DNA of 58,701 nt from Brochothrix campestris FSL F6-1037 (GCF_000525915.1 NZ_AODH01000010.1:1-58701), one strand, 5' to 3'; counted from the first letter of the stretch, positions 9,121 through 20,133 are shown. Notes: generated by a model from the letters alone, not told the origin. Made by a program: numbers and translations.

Positions 9121-9538
9121 TTAACCAATTTGTTCTGTTTTGTTAAAAAACAAACCAATTTCACGCGCTGCACTTTCAAGTGAATCTGAGCCATGCACGA
9201 CGTTTAATGATGTATCCGTCGCAAACCGACCACGAATTGATGCTAAATCGGCCTCTAAATGATTCGTCTTCCCATTCAATTTACGACCTACTGCCACAGC
9301 ATTTTCCCCCTTGCCAAATCATCGCAAAAACTGGACCTGAAGTAATGAATGTAATTAATTTTGCATAAAAAGCCTTACCTTCGTGTTCAGCGTAATGCTG
9401 TTTGGCAAGTTCTTCCGAAATCACCATTAATTTTGCTGCCTTAAGTTGCAAGCCTTTTTGTTCGTATTGTTTGATAACTTCCCCTATTAACTGACGCTTT
9501 ACACCATCAGGTTTAACCATAATAAATGTTTGTTCCAT
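9121..9538 (-). CDS. ndk: Nucleoside diphosphate kinase, frameshifted
   Basis: Transfers the gamma phosphate of ATP to nucleoside diphosphates. N-terminal [20 protein letters not shown], with the nucleotide-binding Lys, is in frame to [12 protein letters not shown]5 run (9306-9310, G5 on the coding strand) then shifts the frame. With one G fewer it reads [15 protein letters not shown], then [13 protein letters not shown] and the catalytic histidine segment LNVVHGSDS, ending at 9121 (138 residues). Start ATG 9538 follows GGGGTGCATAGTC. Lies between hepT and aroC exactly as in Listeria. A one-base homopolymer error is the simplest cause. Confidence 0.9.
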
Positions 9539-9598
9539 GACTATGCACCCCTTTATTTAAACTCATCCGTTGCTATCAGACTCGATTGTTACCTACGT

Positions 9599-10576
9599 TT
9601 AATCGTCGCGATCTAATAAATAATTAGTAATTTGACGTAACGGCTTTGTTGCTGTTGGGTTTTGAAATGAATCAAGAATCGCAACTGCTTTCCGTAAGTA
9701 TTGTTCACTCACAAGCTGTGCTTGTTCAATCGCGCCACTTGAGCGGATGGCTGTTAATACCGCTTGTAGCTCTGCTGGTGATGTTGTTTCATTGACACTT
9801 GCTATTTGCGCCTGTATGAGAGGGTTCTTCATCGCCAACAAGGCCGGTAAAGTGATGTTCCCTTGGCGTAAATCTTCACCGACTGGTTTGCCAATTGCAG
9901 CCGCTGTCATCGTATAATCTAAAATGTCATCTCTAATCTGAAAAGACATACCGACATAATAGCCAAACAAATACAGTTTCTTCGCATGTTGCTCAAGCCC
10001 ACCGGCAATTGCACCTAATTGGCAGCTAGCTGCGATCAGCACCGCGGTTTTACGTTTAATGCGACGTAAGTACACACGTATGTTTTGTGTGGCATCGTAT
10101 TGATAGCGGATTTGTTCAATCTCACCTAAGCTCAATTCATAGGTTGTTTGACTCAAAATCTGATGAATTTGCGGGTTACCCATTTGAGCAACACTTTCCA
10201 AACTTTTAGCAAAGAGATAATCGCCTGCATACATGGCGATATGATTATCCCATTTCGCCTTGACCGATATTTTGCCGCGACGCATGTCTGAATCATCGAC
10301 CACATCATCATGTAAAATTGACGCCGAGTGAATTAATTCAATCGCAACAGCGAGTTTCATTGCAGCGGCTTGATTAATTTTACCGAGCCGGGCACATAGC
10401 AGCACAAAAATCGGACGGATACGTTTGCCACCTGCTGCTAACAATTGATTCGCCGCTTGTTCAATGATCGGTGATTCTTCCGATTCGACAAGATTAAGGA
10501 GCGCTTTATCAATTGTTTTTAAGTCTTTTTTCAAGCTGGCATAAAGACTCATTAAATCCAACATTTTTTTTGCCAT
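9599..10576 (-). CDS. hepT: Heptaprenyl diphosphate synthase, catalytic component II
   Basis: Polyprenyl synthase that extends farnesyl diphosphate with isopentenyl diphosphate to make the menaquinone side chain; acts with the small subunit encoded by hepS. The two Asp-rich motifs are present, HDDVVDDSDMRRG at about 91-103 and IRDDILDYT near 215, plus GGKRIRP for IPP binding. The first ATG (10576) directly abuts the menG stop; ATG at 10564 or 10552 could also serve because no strong Shine-Dalgarno site separates them. Third gene of hepS-menG-hepT. Confidence 0.93.
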   Translation of the reverse strand: MAKKMLDLMSLYASLKKDLKTIDKALLNLVESEESPIIEQAANQLLAAGGKRIRPIFVLLCARLGKINQAAAMKLAVAIELIHSASILHDDVVDDSDMRRGKISVKAKWDNHIAMYAGDYLFAKSLESVAQMGNPQIHQILSQTTYELSLGEIEQIRYQYDATQNIRVYLRRIKRKTAVLIAASCQLGAIAGGLEQHAKKLYLFGYYVGMSFQIRDDILDYTMTAAAIGKPVGEDLRQGNITLPALLAMKNPLIQAQIASVNETTSPAELQAVLTAIRSSGAIEQAQLVSEQYLRKAVAILDSFQNPTATKPLRQITNYLLDRDD

Positions 10577-11303
10577 TTAACTTTTCTTCACACCCATGTG
10601 CGTTGCAGCAGCGCCACCCGAAAATGATTTATACGTCACTGCCACAAAACCTGCTTTCACGAACAACTGTGCCAATCGTTCTTTATCGGGAAACAGACGT
10701 GTCGAATCATTTAACCAAGCGTATTCTTTATAACTCTTAGCAAAAACACGTCCAAATAACGGCATTACATATTTAAAATAACCAAAGTATAGTTGACGGT
10801 AACCCGGCATGGTTGGTTGTGAGGTTTCTAAACAAGCCAATAAGCCGCCTGGTTTTAACACCCGGTTAATTTCTTGTAAAACCGTTAAGTAGTCAGGGAC
10901 ATTTCGCAACCCAAAACCAATTGTTACATAGTCAAAGCTGTTATCAGCAAATGGCAATTCCATTGCATTACCTTCAATTAATGTAATGTTATCGAAGGCA
11001 GAGGCATCGACCTTTTTTTTGTCCTTCAGCTAACATATTGGCTGAAAAATCAAAACCGGTAACATCACCCGTTGGCCCAACAGCCTCGGCCATTGATAAG
11101 GTCCAATCAGCCGTACCACAACATACATCCAAGGTTTTGGAACCTGGTTTAATCATCATGTCTGACATCGTTTGTTTCCGCCAACCTTTATGCAATTGAA
11201 AGCTGATAACCGCGTTCATTTTATCATAACCGGGCGATACTTTTTCAAACACATCATGTACTTTTTCGAGTTTTGACTGTTGATCTAATTCTTCTTTACT
11301 CAT
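10577..11303 (-). CDS. menG: Demethylmenaquinone methyltransferase, frameshifted
   Basis: SAM-dependent C-methylation of demethylmenaquinone, the last step of menaquinone synthesis. First part: [17 protein letters not shown] and the SAM motif [10 protein letters not shown]. Second part: [26 protein letters not shown] and [12 protein letters not shown]8 run (11013-11020, A8 in coding sense) shifts the frame between them. With A7 the join reads [13 protein letters not shown] and the protein is 241 residues. Overlaps the hepS stop by four bases and abuts hepT. Since the flanking genes are intact and menaquinone is presumably needed, the shift is probably not real. Confidence 0.93.
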
Positions 11304-12028
11304 AATTTAACGGTCTCCCCTTTACTATTCGGATCAATGAGGTTGTTTAAATGCGTCTTTAACTGCACACTCACGGTTCCTTCTTCAGCTTGTTTCAACG
11401 CAGTCGCCAACTTAGCGACTAACGTTTCAATCAGACTTTGTCGCTGTTCTATTTGAGTATCAATCAGACGTGTTGGACGCTGTTTTAACCGGGCCAAAGC
11501 AAGTGCCCATTGATAGATTGTTTGTTGCTGTTGCGTAAAGCCAAAGTAGCCTGCTAATGACGTATGAATGAGCGACTCCGTCACCATTAATTGGCCTAAA
11601 TCGCCCTTGGTCTGTGGCAGTTGTTCGTAATAATTGGCCCGTACTTGATTGATGTCACCAATTGCCTGTGAAAAGATAGCGAGTAAATCTTCATTCGCTA
11701 GCTTAGCTAATTCACGGTAATATAAACCGCTATAATAATCTCCTGCTAACACAGCCAGTTGACGCTCTTTGCGTATTGCTTCGGTCGCTAAGGTCCCTTC
11801 ACTCACAGCTTCATGAATGTCGAGCGCTTGTTTAATGAGTAGGGTTGCACACATAATTTGCGAACGCTTCTCAACTGATGGTTGCTGCTGGACAATTTCA
11901 TAGGTGACCAGCACTTCGGTTAACGTGCTTTGGGGCACTTGAAAATGCTGTTCTAAATAGGGGTAGTCTGCTCGCTTGCGAATATATGACAAGATGTTAT
12001 TCACATCGTCGGTTGTTTGTTGGAACAT
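11300..12028 (-). CDS. hepS: Heptaprenyl diphosphate synthase, regulatory component I
   Basis: Small subunit of the two-part heptaprenyl diphosphate synthase (HEPPP_synt_1 family), 242 residues. It lacks the Asp-rich catalytic motifs, as expected for component I, and is an all-alpha soluble protein. It sits between folE and menG, the conserved position. ATG 12028 has GGGGGATAAG before it. The sequence of this family drifts quickly, so position carries much of the identification. Confidence 0.88.
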   Translation of the reverse strand: MFQQTTDDVNNILSYIRKRADYPYLEQHFQVPQSTLTEVLVTYEIVQQQPSVEKRSQIMCATLLIKQALDIHEAVSEGTLATEAIRKERQLAVLAGDYYSGLYYRELAKLANEDLLAIFSQAIGDINQVRANYYEQLPQTKGDLGQLMVTESLIHTSLAGYFGFTQQQQTIYQWALALARLKQRPTRLIDTQIEQRQSLIETLVAKLATALKQAEEGTVSVQLKTHLNNLIDPNSKGETVKL

Positions 12029-12049
12029 CTTATCCCCCTTTCTAAACGG

Positions 12050-12611
12050 TTACTTAATCATATTCAATAATTCAAGACGTGCAGCATCATTGTCAGCATA
12101 ATGGCCTCGTGCTGCTGTCGTAATTGTCACTGCTCCTGGCTTTTTAACACCGCGCATCGTCATACACATATGTTCGGCTTCAACAAAGACGTACACACCC
12201 GCTGCCTTGAGTTCAGTCATAATCATTTCCGCCACCGTCACTGTAATACGTTCTTGGACTTGGGGACGCTTACTTATTTCTTCGACAATTCGTGCCAGTT
12301 TGCTTAAACCGACGACCTTACCATTTTGAGGTAAATAGGCAATACTAACTGTTCCAAAAAAAGGAACAAGATGATGTTCACAGACGGAATAAAATGGAAT
12401 ATCTTTGACTAAGACCATTTCACTGTATGGCTCATCAAACACGGTCGTTAAATGCTGTTTAGCATCGGTGTGAAGACCGCTAAAAATTTCTTCATACATA
12501 CGCGCTACACGCATTGGCGTATCGATTAAACCTTCTCTTGTCGGATCTTCGCCAACAGCTTCTAAAATACTTTTCACTGCGGCTGCGATTTTTTCCTTTA
12601 TTAACAGTCAT
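12050..12611 (-). CDS. folE: GTP cyclohydrolase I, frameshifted at the N-terminus
   Basis: Opens GTP to dihydroneopterin triphosphate, the first folate step. Zinc and active-site residues are present: [10 protein letters not shown] (Cys, His-His) and EHMCMTMRG. The long in-frame part starts at 12577, but the family N-terminus lies upstream in another frame: ATG 12611 (GGAGAAGGTGTCT before it) encodes MTVNK, then GGAAAAAA (12589-12596 region) shifts the frame. One base fewer gives a continuous 186-residue protein reading into [16 protein letters not shown]. Most likely another single-base error. Precedes hepS by 21 bp. Confidence 0.93.
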
Positions 12612-12793
12612 AGACACCTTCTCCACCTTATAAAATACTTCTAATACATCATATCATACACCCTTTTAGAAATAAATACGTCTTTCTACTGTCTCACTGA
12701 CTTACCGTTATCTTAAAAGCATTTTATAAACTGCTGTTTTGGGAGATAAATTATAACCGCTACACTTAAACCATTAGCTAGCGCGACTTAGGC

Positions 12794-12824
12794 AAAAAAA
12801 AAAAGAACTGCCGAGGCAGTTCTT
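12794..12824 (-). terminator. Strong terminator after hup
   Basis: Perfect 10-bp stem AAGAACTGCC / GGCAGTTCTT around a two-base centre, followed on the minus strand by a run of about nine T. Directly downstream of hup. Confidence 0.95.
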
Positions 12825-12847
12825 AACACTATCTGTAAAATATGTAA

Positions 12848-13123
12848 TTATTTTACAGCATCTTTAAGTGCTTTACCTGGTTTGAAAGCAGGTACTTTAC
12901 TTGCTGGAATTTGGATTTCTTTACCAGTTTGTGGGTTACGGCCTTTACGAGCTGCACGATCACGAACTTCAAAGTTACCAAAGCCAATTAATTGAACTTT
13001 TTCGCCTTTAGCTAAAGTGTCTTGAATAGAAGCGAAAACAGCTTCTACCGCTTTAGTTGCGTCTTTTTTAGATAATTCTGTTGCTTCTGCAACACTGTTT
13101 ACTAAATCTGTCTTGTTTGCCAT
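12848..13123 (-). CDS. hup: DNA-binding protein HU
   Basis: Small histone-like protein that bends and compacts DNA as a homodimer; 91 residues, standard length. N-terminal helices [20 protein letters not shown], the conserved [21 protein letters not shown] beta arm, and the [17 protein letters not shown] end. Preceded by an ideal AAGGAGGTG site and followed by a strong terminator, so it is a single-gene transcript expected to be highly expressed. Confidence 0.98.
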   Translation of the reverse strand: MANKTDLVNSVAEATELSKKDATKAVEAVFASIQDTLAKGEKVQLIGFGNFEVRDRAARKGRNPQTGKEIQIPASKVPAFKPGKALKDAVK

Positions 13124-13296
13124 TGTATGTTTTCACCTCCTTGAAAAAGGATAATTAAAAATCGTACGGTTTGAAAAATCAAGTGATTTAAAAAACTTAA
13201 TTTCATTAAAAGATTATCACATAAACCTTGTCACTGCAAGTGATTAGACGTTTTTTTAAGCGTTTTCACACCTTTTAGACTATATAATGACTAGTT

Positions 13297-14304
13297 TTAG
13301 CTTAATATTCGCTTTTTTTTCTGGCGACCCATCAGCTCATCGACTGCGACAGTAGGGGATTTCTCATCATACAAAATACCGTAAATCGCCTCGGTAATCG
13401 GCATTGAAATCTGCAGTTTTTTTGCCCACAAATAAACAGCTTCGGTTGTGCGAACTCCTTCAACAATCATACCAACTGATGCCAACACTTCCGTTAACGT
13501 TTCACCTTTACCTAAACGATAACCAGTTTGCCAGTTACGTGAATGTTGACTCGTACAAGTGACAATCAAATCACCGATGCCTGTTAAGCCCGAAAAAGTT
13601 TCTTCCTCCGCACCGACGGCTTCACCAAGACGAATAATTTCGCGCATGCCACGCGTAATTAAAGCGGCTTTGGCATTGTCGCCATTACCGACACCATCAG
13701 ATATTCCGGCACCGAGGGCAATGATGTTTTTTAAGGCACCACCAATTTCTGTACCGATAATATCATGGTGGGTATAAACCCGTAAATTCAAATTAGAAAA
13801 GGCATTTTGAACAAGCTTTGCAGCCGACTCATCTGTTGAAGCTGCTGTTAGTGTTGTTGGCATCCGCCGACACACTTCTTCGGCGTGACTTGGGCCAGAC
13901 AAAGCGACAACCGCCGCCACGAGTGACGGTGTCATTGCATCAGTAATAATCTCCGAGATTCGTAAATTCGTTTCTGGTTCGATTCCTTTACTGACATGAA
14001 CAACAACCACGGGATGATCAAGCTGCGTATTAATTGACGCAATCACTTCACGAATCGCCTTTGTCGGCACTGCCAACACGAGTATATCAATGTCTCTTAA
14101 AACCGTTGCCATTGATGCAGTCGCTTTTAAATTAGTTGGTAGTTCGACATCAGGTAAGTATTTCTGATTACGGTGTTGATCATTAATTTCCACGGCGGCA
14201 GCCTCACGATGAGACCACATTGTGACGTCCACTTGGTTATCGGCTAATACAGAAGCTAAGGCAGTACCCCAGCTCCCTGTACCTAACACTGCAATTTTAC
14301 TCAT
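13297..14304 (-). CDS. gpsA: Glycerol-3-phosphate dehydrogenase [NAD(P)+]
   Basis: Reduces dihydroxyacetone phosphate to sn-glycerol-3-phosphate for phospholipid synthesis. NAD motif [13 protein letters not shown] at the N-terminus, [18 protein letters not shown], and the catalytic region [18 protein letters not shown] with its Lys. 335 residues from ATG 14304. A GTG at 14313 is in frame, but AAGGGTG lies 6-7 bases before the ATG, so the shorter form is chosen. Follows der with a gap of about 26 bp, as in Bacillus, and is probably cotranscribed with it. Confidence 0.95.
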   Translation of the reverse strand: MSKIAVLGTGSWGTALASVLADNQVDVTMWSHREAAAVEINDQHRNQKYLPDVELPTNLKATASMATVLRDIDILVLAVPTKAIREVIASINTQLDHPVVVVHVSKGIEPETNLRISEIITDAMTPSLVAAVVALSGPSHAEEVCRRMPTTLTAASTDESAAKLVQNAFSNLNLRVYTHHDIIGTEIGGALKNIIALGAGISDGVGNGDNAKAALITRGMREIIRLGEAVGAEEETFSGLTGIGDLIVTCTSQHSRNWQTGYRLGKGETLTEVLASVGMIVEGVRTTEAVYLWAKKLQISMPITEAIYGILYDEKSPTVAVDELMGRQKKKRILS

Positions 14305-14330
14305 TATAATCACCCTTCATTCACATGAAT

Positions 14331-15641
14331 TTATTTACGTTGACGAGAAATCAAACGAATCGGTGTCCCTTCAAACGTGAAGACATCACGAATACGGTTT
14401 TCTAAGAAACGTTGGTAAGAGAAATGCATTAACTCTGGGTTATTGACAAAGACAACGAAGGTTGGCGGTTGAATTGCCACCTGTGTTGCGTAATAAATAC
14501 GTAAACGTTGGCCTTTATCTTGCGGTGCTGGGTTAATCGCAACGGCATCGGTAATAACTTCATTCAAGACGCTTGATTGCACGCGCATTGAGTGACTGTT
14601 ATACACATCGTTAATGATTGGGAACAATTTAGGTAAACGTTGTTTCGTTAAAGCTGACACAAAAATGATTGGCGCATAATCCAAGAAGATAAATTGTTCA
14701 CGAATATCAGTTGTGAATTTATCCATTGTTTTATTGTCTTTATCCAATGTGTCCCATTTATTAACAACGATAATAATCCCACGGCCTGCCTCATGTGCAT
14801 AACCGGCAATTTTTTTATCTTGTTCACGGATGCCTTCTTCAGCATTGATTACGACTAAAACAACATCTGAACGTTCAATCGCGCGCAATGCCCGTAAAAT
14901 ACTGTATTTCTCAGTATTTTCATAAACCTTACCTTTTTTACGCATACCGGCTGTATCAATCATCACGTACTCTTGATCATCAAACGTATGCGGTGTATCG
15001 ATTGCATCACGCGTTGTACCAGCGATATCCGAAACGATGACACGTTCCTCTCCTAACATCGCGTTAATCAATGAAGATTTCCCAACGTTTGGACGGCCAA
15101 TTAAACTAAATTTGATGGTACCTTCTTCGTATTCAATCTCATCTTTTTCAGGGAAGCTTGCGATTGCTTTATCAAGTAAATCACCAAGACCAAGACCATG
15201 TGAACCTGAAATCGGGTACGGTTCGCCAAATCCAAGTGCATAGAAATCATAAATTTCTGAACGCATTTCTGGATTATCGACTTTGTTAACTGCTAACACG
15301 ACCGGTTTATTTGAACGATATAAAATTTTCGCAACAGCTTCATCAGCATCAGTGACACCTTCACGCCCGTTGACGATAAAAATAATGACATCCGCTTCTT
15401 CAATCGCGATTTCGGCTTGTTGACGAATTTGTTCCATAAACGGTTCGTCACTCAATTCAATCCCACCTGTATCGATGACGTTAAATTGTTGTGTTAACCA
15501 CTCACTTGCTGAATAAATACGGTCACGAGTTACTCCGGCAACGTCCTCAACGATTGAGATACGTTCTCCGACAATACGGTTAAATATTGTTGATTTGCCG
15601 ACGTTCGGACGGCCAACAATTGCTATTACTGGTTTTGCCAT
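14331..15641 (-). CDS. der: Ribosome-assembly GTPase Der (EngA)
   Basis: Double GTPase needed for 50S subunit assembly. Two complete G domains: [12 protein letters not shown] at residue 10 with DTGGIE and NKVD, and a second [12 protein letters not shown] near residue 183 with DTAGMRKKG and NKWD. A C-terminal KH-like domain follows. 436 residues, normal length. ATG 15641 follows AAGGTGATTGT. It lies between rpsA and gpsA in the conserved order. Confidence 0.97.
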   Translation of the reverse strand: MAKPVIAIVGRPNVGKSTIFNRIVGERISIVEDVAGVTRDRIYSASEWLTQQFNVIDTGGIELSDEPFMEQIRQQAEIAIEEADVIIFIVNGREGVTDADEAVAKILYRSNKPVVLAVNKVDNPEMRSEIYDFYALGFGEPYPISGSHGLGLGDLLDKAIASFPEKDEIEYEEGTIKFSLIGRPNVGKSSLINAMLGEERVIVSDIAGTTRDAIDTPHTFDDQEYVMIDTAGMRKKGKVYENTEKYSILRALRAIERSDVVLVVINAEEGIREQDKKIAGYAHEAGRGIIIVVNKWDTLDKDNKTMDKFTTDIREQFIFLDYAPIIFVSALTKQRLPKLFPIINDVYNSHSMRVQSSVLNEVITDAVAINPAPQDKGQRLRIYYATQVAIQPPTFVVFVNNPELMHFSYQRFLENRIRDVFTFEGTPIRLISRQRK

Positions 15642-15673
15642 ACAATCACCTTCTTTTCTTTACATTAATTAAT

Positions 15674-15732
15674 AAAGCGCCTCACCTGTACTTCACACCG
15701 ACTGAATCAATCACGTGTGATTAAAGACAAGA
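15674..15732 (-). terminator. Probable terminator after rpsA
   Basis: Outer stem AAAGCGTCTC / GAGGCGCTTT (one G-T pair) with an inner palindrome AATCACACGTGATT. The tail is AT-rich (TATTAATTAA), not a pure T run, so termination may be partial and allow read-through into der. Confidence 0.5.
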
Positions 15733-15754
15733 GAGACGCTTTACTATCATACAA

Positions 15755-16942
15755 TTAGTCTTTTAAGTTCATTGCTTTCAGTTTATCAGCGTCAAATAAT
15801 TCGCCTAAAGAGAAACCACTTTCTTCTTCTGGAAGTGTATATGATTCCACTGCTTTTTTAGTTGCTTTTGGTGCTTTTGGTGCTTTTTCTTCAACGACAG
15901 GTGCGTCAGTCAAAGCTTTGATTGATAAGCTAATACGACGTTCTGCTGTATCAACACTTAAGACTTTCACTGTTACAGCTTGTCCTTCTTTTAATACTTC
16001 TTGTGGCGTACCAATACGTTCGTGTGCAATTTCAGAAATATGCACAAGACCATCAACACCAGGTAAGATGTTAACAAAGGCACCAAAGGTCGTTAAACGA
16101 GCAACAGTTCCTTCTAACACATCATCAGGTGCTACTTGTTCAGCGATGTTATCCCAAGGTTGTGGTAATGTTGCTTTGATTGAAAGTGCTAAACGGTTTT
16201 TGTCTTTATCAACGCCGATTACTTTCACTTTCACTGTTTCACCAACAGTAACAACTTCGTTCGGGTTAGACACACGTTTGTTAGCCAATTGTGAAATATG
16301 CACAAGGCCATCAACGCCGTTAACTGTAACGAACGCACCAAAGTTTGTTAAACGAGCGACAGTACCTTCAACGATATCACCTTCGTTAATTGTTGCAAAT
16401 AATTCAGCTTGTTTAACTGCTTTTTCTGCTTCAACAATTGCACGATGAGATAAAACAACGCGCCCTTTTTCTTGAACAAATTCAACAATTTTAACGGCCA
16501 ATGTTTGACCTTTATATGATGAAAAATCTTCAACGAATTGATCAGATACTAATGAGCCTGGAATAAAGGCACGAATACCAACATTAGCCACTAACCCACC
16601 TTTAACAACTTCTGTTACTGTTGCATCAAAGATTGTACCGTTTTCGAATTTTTCTTTTAAGTCAGTCCAAGTTTCACCTTCAGCTGCTTTTGTTTTTGAT
16701 AAAACGATTAAATCATCTTCAACACGTGTAACAACAAGTGTTAATTCGTCGCCAACCTTTACAAGTTCATGAGCATCTTCAACAGGTTCTACTGCTAATT
16801 CAGAAGCTGGTAATAACCCATCTTGTTTTGCATTTGGGATACTTACAAACACTTTTTTATTTTCAACACTTGATACAGTCGCTACAACAGTATCACCTTT
16901 TTTCAATTCAGCAATTTCAAACGTAAACATTTCTTCAGTCAT
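15755..16942 (-). CDS. rpsA: S1-domain protein, ribosomal protein S1 homologue (YpfD)
   Basis: RNA-binding protein with four S1 (OB-fold) repeats, each recognisable: [52 protein letters not shown] and [19 protein letters not shown]. Firmicute S1 homologues are shorter than the six-domain enterobacterial S1, and 395 residues fits. An in-frame ATG at 16951 sits right on the AGAGAGG site, so ATG 16942 with about 9 bases spacing is chosen. Neighbour to cmk, the widely conserved cmk-rpsA pair. Confidence 0.93.
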   Translation of the reverse strand: MTEEMFTFEIAELKKGDTVVATVSSVENKKVFVSIPNAKQDGLLPASELAVEPVEDAHELVKVGDELTLVVTRVEDDLIVLSKTKAAEGETWTDLKEKFENGTIFDATVTEVVKGGLVANVGIRAFIPGSLVSDQFVEDFSSYKGQTLAVKIVEFVQEKGRVVLSHRAIVEAEKAVKQAELFATINEGDIVEGTVARLTNFGAFVTVNGVDGLVHISQLANKRVSNPNEVVTVGETVKVKVIGVDKDKNRLALSIKATLPQPWDNIAEQVAPDDVLEGTVARLTTFGAFVNILPGVDGLVHISEIAHERIGTPQEVLKEGQAVTVKVLSVDTAERRISLSIKALTDAPVVEEKAPKAPKATKKAVESYTLPEEESGFSLGELFDADKLKAMNLKD

Positions 16943-17039
16943 TTCGTTCATCCTCTCTCTACCATCACTCTATTATCTGTTTAATATACAGTTATCCTTA
17001 TTTTACCACAGTTTTACTGCAAATATAAAAACGTTTTTT

Positions 17040-17723
17040 TTATGCGTGCAACTTTGTCTGAGCTAAATCATAAATCCGTGTGGATACTTCATCGATTGAA
17101 AGTGAAGTTGTATCCAATTCAATTGCGTCCTCTGCCTTTTTTAACGGCGCATGTTTCCGCGTGTAATCAAGGTTATCACGTGCTTCGATTTCTTCTTTTA
17201 AGAGTTCAAGTGGCACATGTTTATAACCTTTCGCCTTATTTTCATTAAAGCGACGAATCGCACGTTCATCGACTGATGCGAGTAAAAATATTTTCAATTC
17301 AGCGTTAGGGAGGACATTCGTACCGATATCACGACCGTCCATCACAACACCACCATCAGCAGCAAAGGCAAGTTGGCGTTTTTTCATTTCTTCACGTACA
17401 CTCAACACTTGGGCCACGATTGAGACATTGTTTGTGACCGCTTCTGAGCGAATGGCGTCACTAACATCAACATTGTTTAAAAAAACACGTTGCCCACCAT
17501 TCACTTCGTCAGGTGCAAACGTAATTGCAACTGTCGGTAAAAGGTGTTCTAACTCTGATTCACTTGACAATGTCACCTGTGCTTGTTGGGCCGCATACGT
17601 CAATGTTCGGTACATAGCTCCTGTATCTAAATATATATATCCTAAACGATTGGCAACAATTTTTGCCACTGTACTTTTACCGGCTGCAGCTGGTCCATCG
17701 ATTGCTATACAAATTCCAGACAT
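17040..17723 (-). CDS. cmk: Cytidylate kinase
   Basis: Phosphorylates CMP and dCMP. P-loop [13 protein letters not shown] near the N-terminus, DTGAMYR, the [11 protein letters not shown] nucleotide motif and RFNENKAKG lid. An upstream TTG/ATG pair (17747/17744) would add eight residues atypical of the family; ATG 17723 begins [10 protein letters not shown], matching the usual start. About 90 bp before rpsA. 227 residues. Confidence 0.96.
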   Translation of the reverse strand: MSGICIAIDGPAAAGKSTVAKIVANRLGYIYLDTGAMYRTLTYAAQQAQVTLSSESELEHLLPTVAITFAPDEVNGGQRVFLNNVDVSDAIRSEAVTNNVSIVAQVLSVREEMKKRQLAFAADGGVVMDGRDIGTNVLPNAELKIFLLASVDERAIRRFNENKAKGYKHVPLELLKEEIEARDNLDYTRKHAPLKKAEDAIELDTTSLSIDEVSTRIYDLAQTKLHA

Positions 17724-17826
17724 TTGCTCACTCTCTTTCCTCATCAAACTGTTATTTATCCACTAACTATAATACCTATCTTTGGTAGGATATGCAATAA
17801 AATTCAAAATGAATGCATTATCTAAA

Positions 17827-17862
17827 AAAAGCAAAACCACTCGCTGGGAGGGTTTTGCTTTT
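17827..17862 (-). terminator. Terminator after the LysM gene
   Basis: Stem AAAAGCAAAACC / GGTTTTGCTTTT with a 12-base loop. On the minus strand the T-rich arm runs into TTTTTTT, fitting termination of the LysM transcript before cmk. Confidence 0.85.
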
Positions 17863-17927
17863 AGCAGACTGACTTCATTTTTTCTTCAGTAATTAAAGTC
17901 AAAACTGAGATGATTTCACTTCTATAA

Positions 17928-18606
17928 CTAATTAGCCGGGATTGTCAACGTTGCGCCAACAGAAACAGTATTACCCGAAAGACCATTTGCATTGCGGATT
18001 AACGCTTGATTTTCTGCATTACCAGACCCGTAACTAATCAATGCGATATGATACAAGGTGTCACCAGCTTGTACTGTATAAGTTGATGCTGGTGTCTTTT
18101 CTTCACTTTCACTTGATTCTTCTGACGTACTTGTTTGAGCTGTTTCGGATTCACGTGCTTTAGCTGATTCTGCTGCTTTTTCAGCTTTCGCTCGTGATTC
18201 CGAAGCTAATCTTTCGTTTTCTTTCGCTTTTTTATCAGACTCAGCTTTGGCTTTTTCAGCTTTTTCTTTCGAAGCTTTTTCAGCTTTTGCTTCTTCTTTT
18301 GCTTTTTGAGCAGCAGTTACTGTTTCTTTCGAAGCTGCCGACGTGTTTTTCTCGATTACAACACTGCTATCTGATGACGTATCTTTCACAACGTCATTTT
18401 TATTTTCAGCATTTTCATGAACATAGGCATAAGTAATCAGACACGCGAGTGGAATGATGATAATGGCAATAAGCAACGTACTCAAAAAAGGATACTTAAA
18501 AATCACATTCTTCTTTTTTTTGATTGCGTCGATTTGCGCGACTCAACTCATCCTCTGCAATCTTATTCTTTTCTTCTTTATAGTCGTCATTATTATAATT
18601 AGACAT
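17928..18606 (-). CDS. Membrane-anchored LysM protein, frameshifted
   Basis: Cell-wall-binding protein. Corrected order: a charged cytoplasmic N-terminus starting MSNYNNDDYKEEKNK, one membrane helix (FKYPFLSTLLIAIIIIPLAC), a long Ala/Lys/Glu-rich coiled linker, a Ser/Glu stretch, and one C-terminal LysM domain (YTVQAGDTLYHIALISYGSG ... NTVSVGATLTIPAN). The N-terminus (ATG 18606, GGAGGTG upstream) and the rest are in different frames. A T8 run at 18514-18521 is one base too long; corrected length 225 residues. Homologues lie beside recQ in Listeria and Bacillus (ypbE). Outside-facing LysM with a single anchor suggests peptidoglycan attachment; no enzyme domain is seen. Confidence 0.88.
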
Positions 18607-18655
18607 TTAGGCACCTCCATCATTATTACTATTTTTTCAATTATCGTATATATCC

Positions 18656-18684
18656 AGTATACTTTTAAAACAGGTTTTCAACAA
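18656..18684 (-). promoter_or_regulatory. SigA-type promoter for the LysM gene
   Basis: On the minus strand TTGTTG (18684-18679), 17-base spacer, TATACT (18661-18656), about 50 bp ahead of ATG 18606. The -10 box matches 5 of 6 consensus bases; the -35 is weaker. Confidence 0.6.
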
Positions 18685-18702
18685 GAAATATCCCTGTAAA
18701 TA

Positions 18703-20133
18703 TTACATTTTCTTTACAAATATTTCCCAAAGTGTCATTTTCCAATCTTTTTCTGCTATTAATTTAGGTCTTTTTTGCTGTTGGGCATATTTTTCGCGCT
18801 CTAGGCCACAATTATCACAACAATCTTCCGCCTGTTGAATCGGTTCTTCGTCAAAAAAGCGTAATAAACCATCTCGACGACAGTTTTGCGATCGTAGCCA
18901 ATTAAAGTAGGCATCAATTTGGTTCTTTTTAACCGTTCTACGCTCCTTGACCACTTCCCAAATAGCCGCTGGACTGTAGCCCATTTCTTTATACGTCTTT
19001 AAGAAACGCCATTGTGTCTCACCGACCCAATGATTAATAAATGCTTCACTCGTATACGATTTTGGATTTAAAATCGTATCATAGTCTGGCAAATCACTTT
19101 GCGCGAGATTTTGAGCCAACTGGTAATCACTATCCAGATGACAAAGCGACAGACTGAGCGACAATTGACCATCTCGTCCTGCACGGCCCGCTTCTTGGAT
19201 GAAACTCTCAATGTTTTGGGCGGGATGATAATGAATCACAAACCGGATATCGGGCACATCAATCCCCATCCCAAAGGCGCTCGTTGCACAAATGATATTT
19301 AATTGATGATGGGTAAACTGTTGCTGGATGGCGACCCGATCAGCGGGGTCCATGCGACCATGGTAATAGGCGACACTTAAATTGAGACGATCGGCTAACA
19401 GTTCACTCACTTCTTGGCATTTTTTGCGGCTACTAAAATAAATGATACCCGGCCCTTGCAAGCCTTGCACTGTTTTCAACAAGGTCTCATCCTTTTGTTT
19501 GCGAGTCTCACAGTTCACCACCTCATAGGCAATGTTGGGGCGATTAACACTGTAAATAAACTGCGTCATTTTTTCAAGCTGTAACACTTTTTGTGTTTCT
19601 GCTCGTACTTTTTTAGTTGCCGTCGCTGTCAACACCATTGTCACTGGCGTATTGAGCGCTGTGCGCACGTTGCCTAACTGCAAATAATCCGGTCTAAAGT
19701 CCGGCCCCCATTGTGCAATACAGTGGCCTTCGTCAATGACAAACAGACCGATAGTGTGCCGCTTGAATGCGGCTAACACATGGTCTTGCTGAATCATTTC
19801 TGGTGAGATAAAGATGAATTTATAGCGGTCTAACTCATTTAAAATCGTCGTTTTTTCGGCGGCATCTAAAAAGGAGTTCAAGGCGACAACTCGTTTTTCA
19901 CCATAGACCTTCATCCGTTCAACCTGGTCTTGCATCAATGAAAGCAAGGGCGAAATAATGATAACCAGCCCTTCCCGCAAATAACCAGCTAGCTGAAAAC
20001 AAACGGTCTTACCAGAACCAGTCGGTAACATCACAAAGGTGTTTTCACCTGCAACAGCGGCTTCAATTACTTCTTTTTGGCCGGTGCGAAAATGCTCAAA
20101 ACCGAGATGTTGTTTTAGGGCTGTTTCAAGCAT
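18703..20133 (-). CDS. recQ: ATP-dependent DNA helicase, short RecQ type (RecS-like)
   Basis: 3'-5' superfamily 2 DNA helicase. Motif I LPTGSGKTVCFQLA, motif II VIDEGHC, motif III LTATAT, motif IV region IIYFSSRKKC, motif V CATSAFGMGIDVPDIR, motif VI QEAGRAGRDG. C-terminal zinc cysteines are in CRRDGLLRFF and CCDNC. At 476 residues it lacks an HRDC domain, as in Bacillus RecS. Motif II has Gly where RecQ enzymes normally have Ala (DEAH). ATG 20133 has AAGGAGG 5 bases upstream and lies inside the end of ypbB, so the two are translationally coupled. Confidence 0.93.
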   Translation of the reverse strand: MLETALKQHLGFEHFRTGQKEVIEAAVAGENTFVMLPTGSGKTVCFQLAGYLREGLVIIISPLLSLMQDQVERMKVYGEKRVVALNSFLDAAEKTTILNELDRYKFIFISPEMIQQDHVLAAFKRHTIGLFVIDEGHCIAQWGPDFRPDYLQLGNVRTALNTPVTMVLTATATKKVRAETQKVLQLEKMTQFIYSVNRPNIAYEVVNCETRKQKDETLLKTVQGLQGPGIIYFSSRKKCQEVSELLADRLNLSVAYYHGRMDPADRVAIQQQFTHHQLNIICATSAFGMGIDVPDIRFVIHYHPAQNIESFIQEAGRAGRDGQLSLSLSLCHLDSDYQLAQNLAQSDLPDYDTILNPKSYTSEAFINHWVGETQWRFLKTYKEMGYSPAAIWEVVKERRTVKKNQIDAYFNWLRSQNCRRDGLLRFFDEEPIQQAEDCCDNCGLEREKYAQQQKRPKLIAEKDWKMTLWEIFVKKM

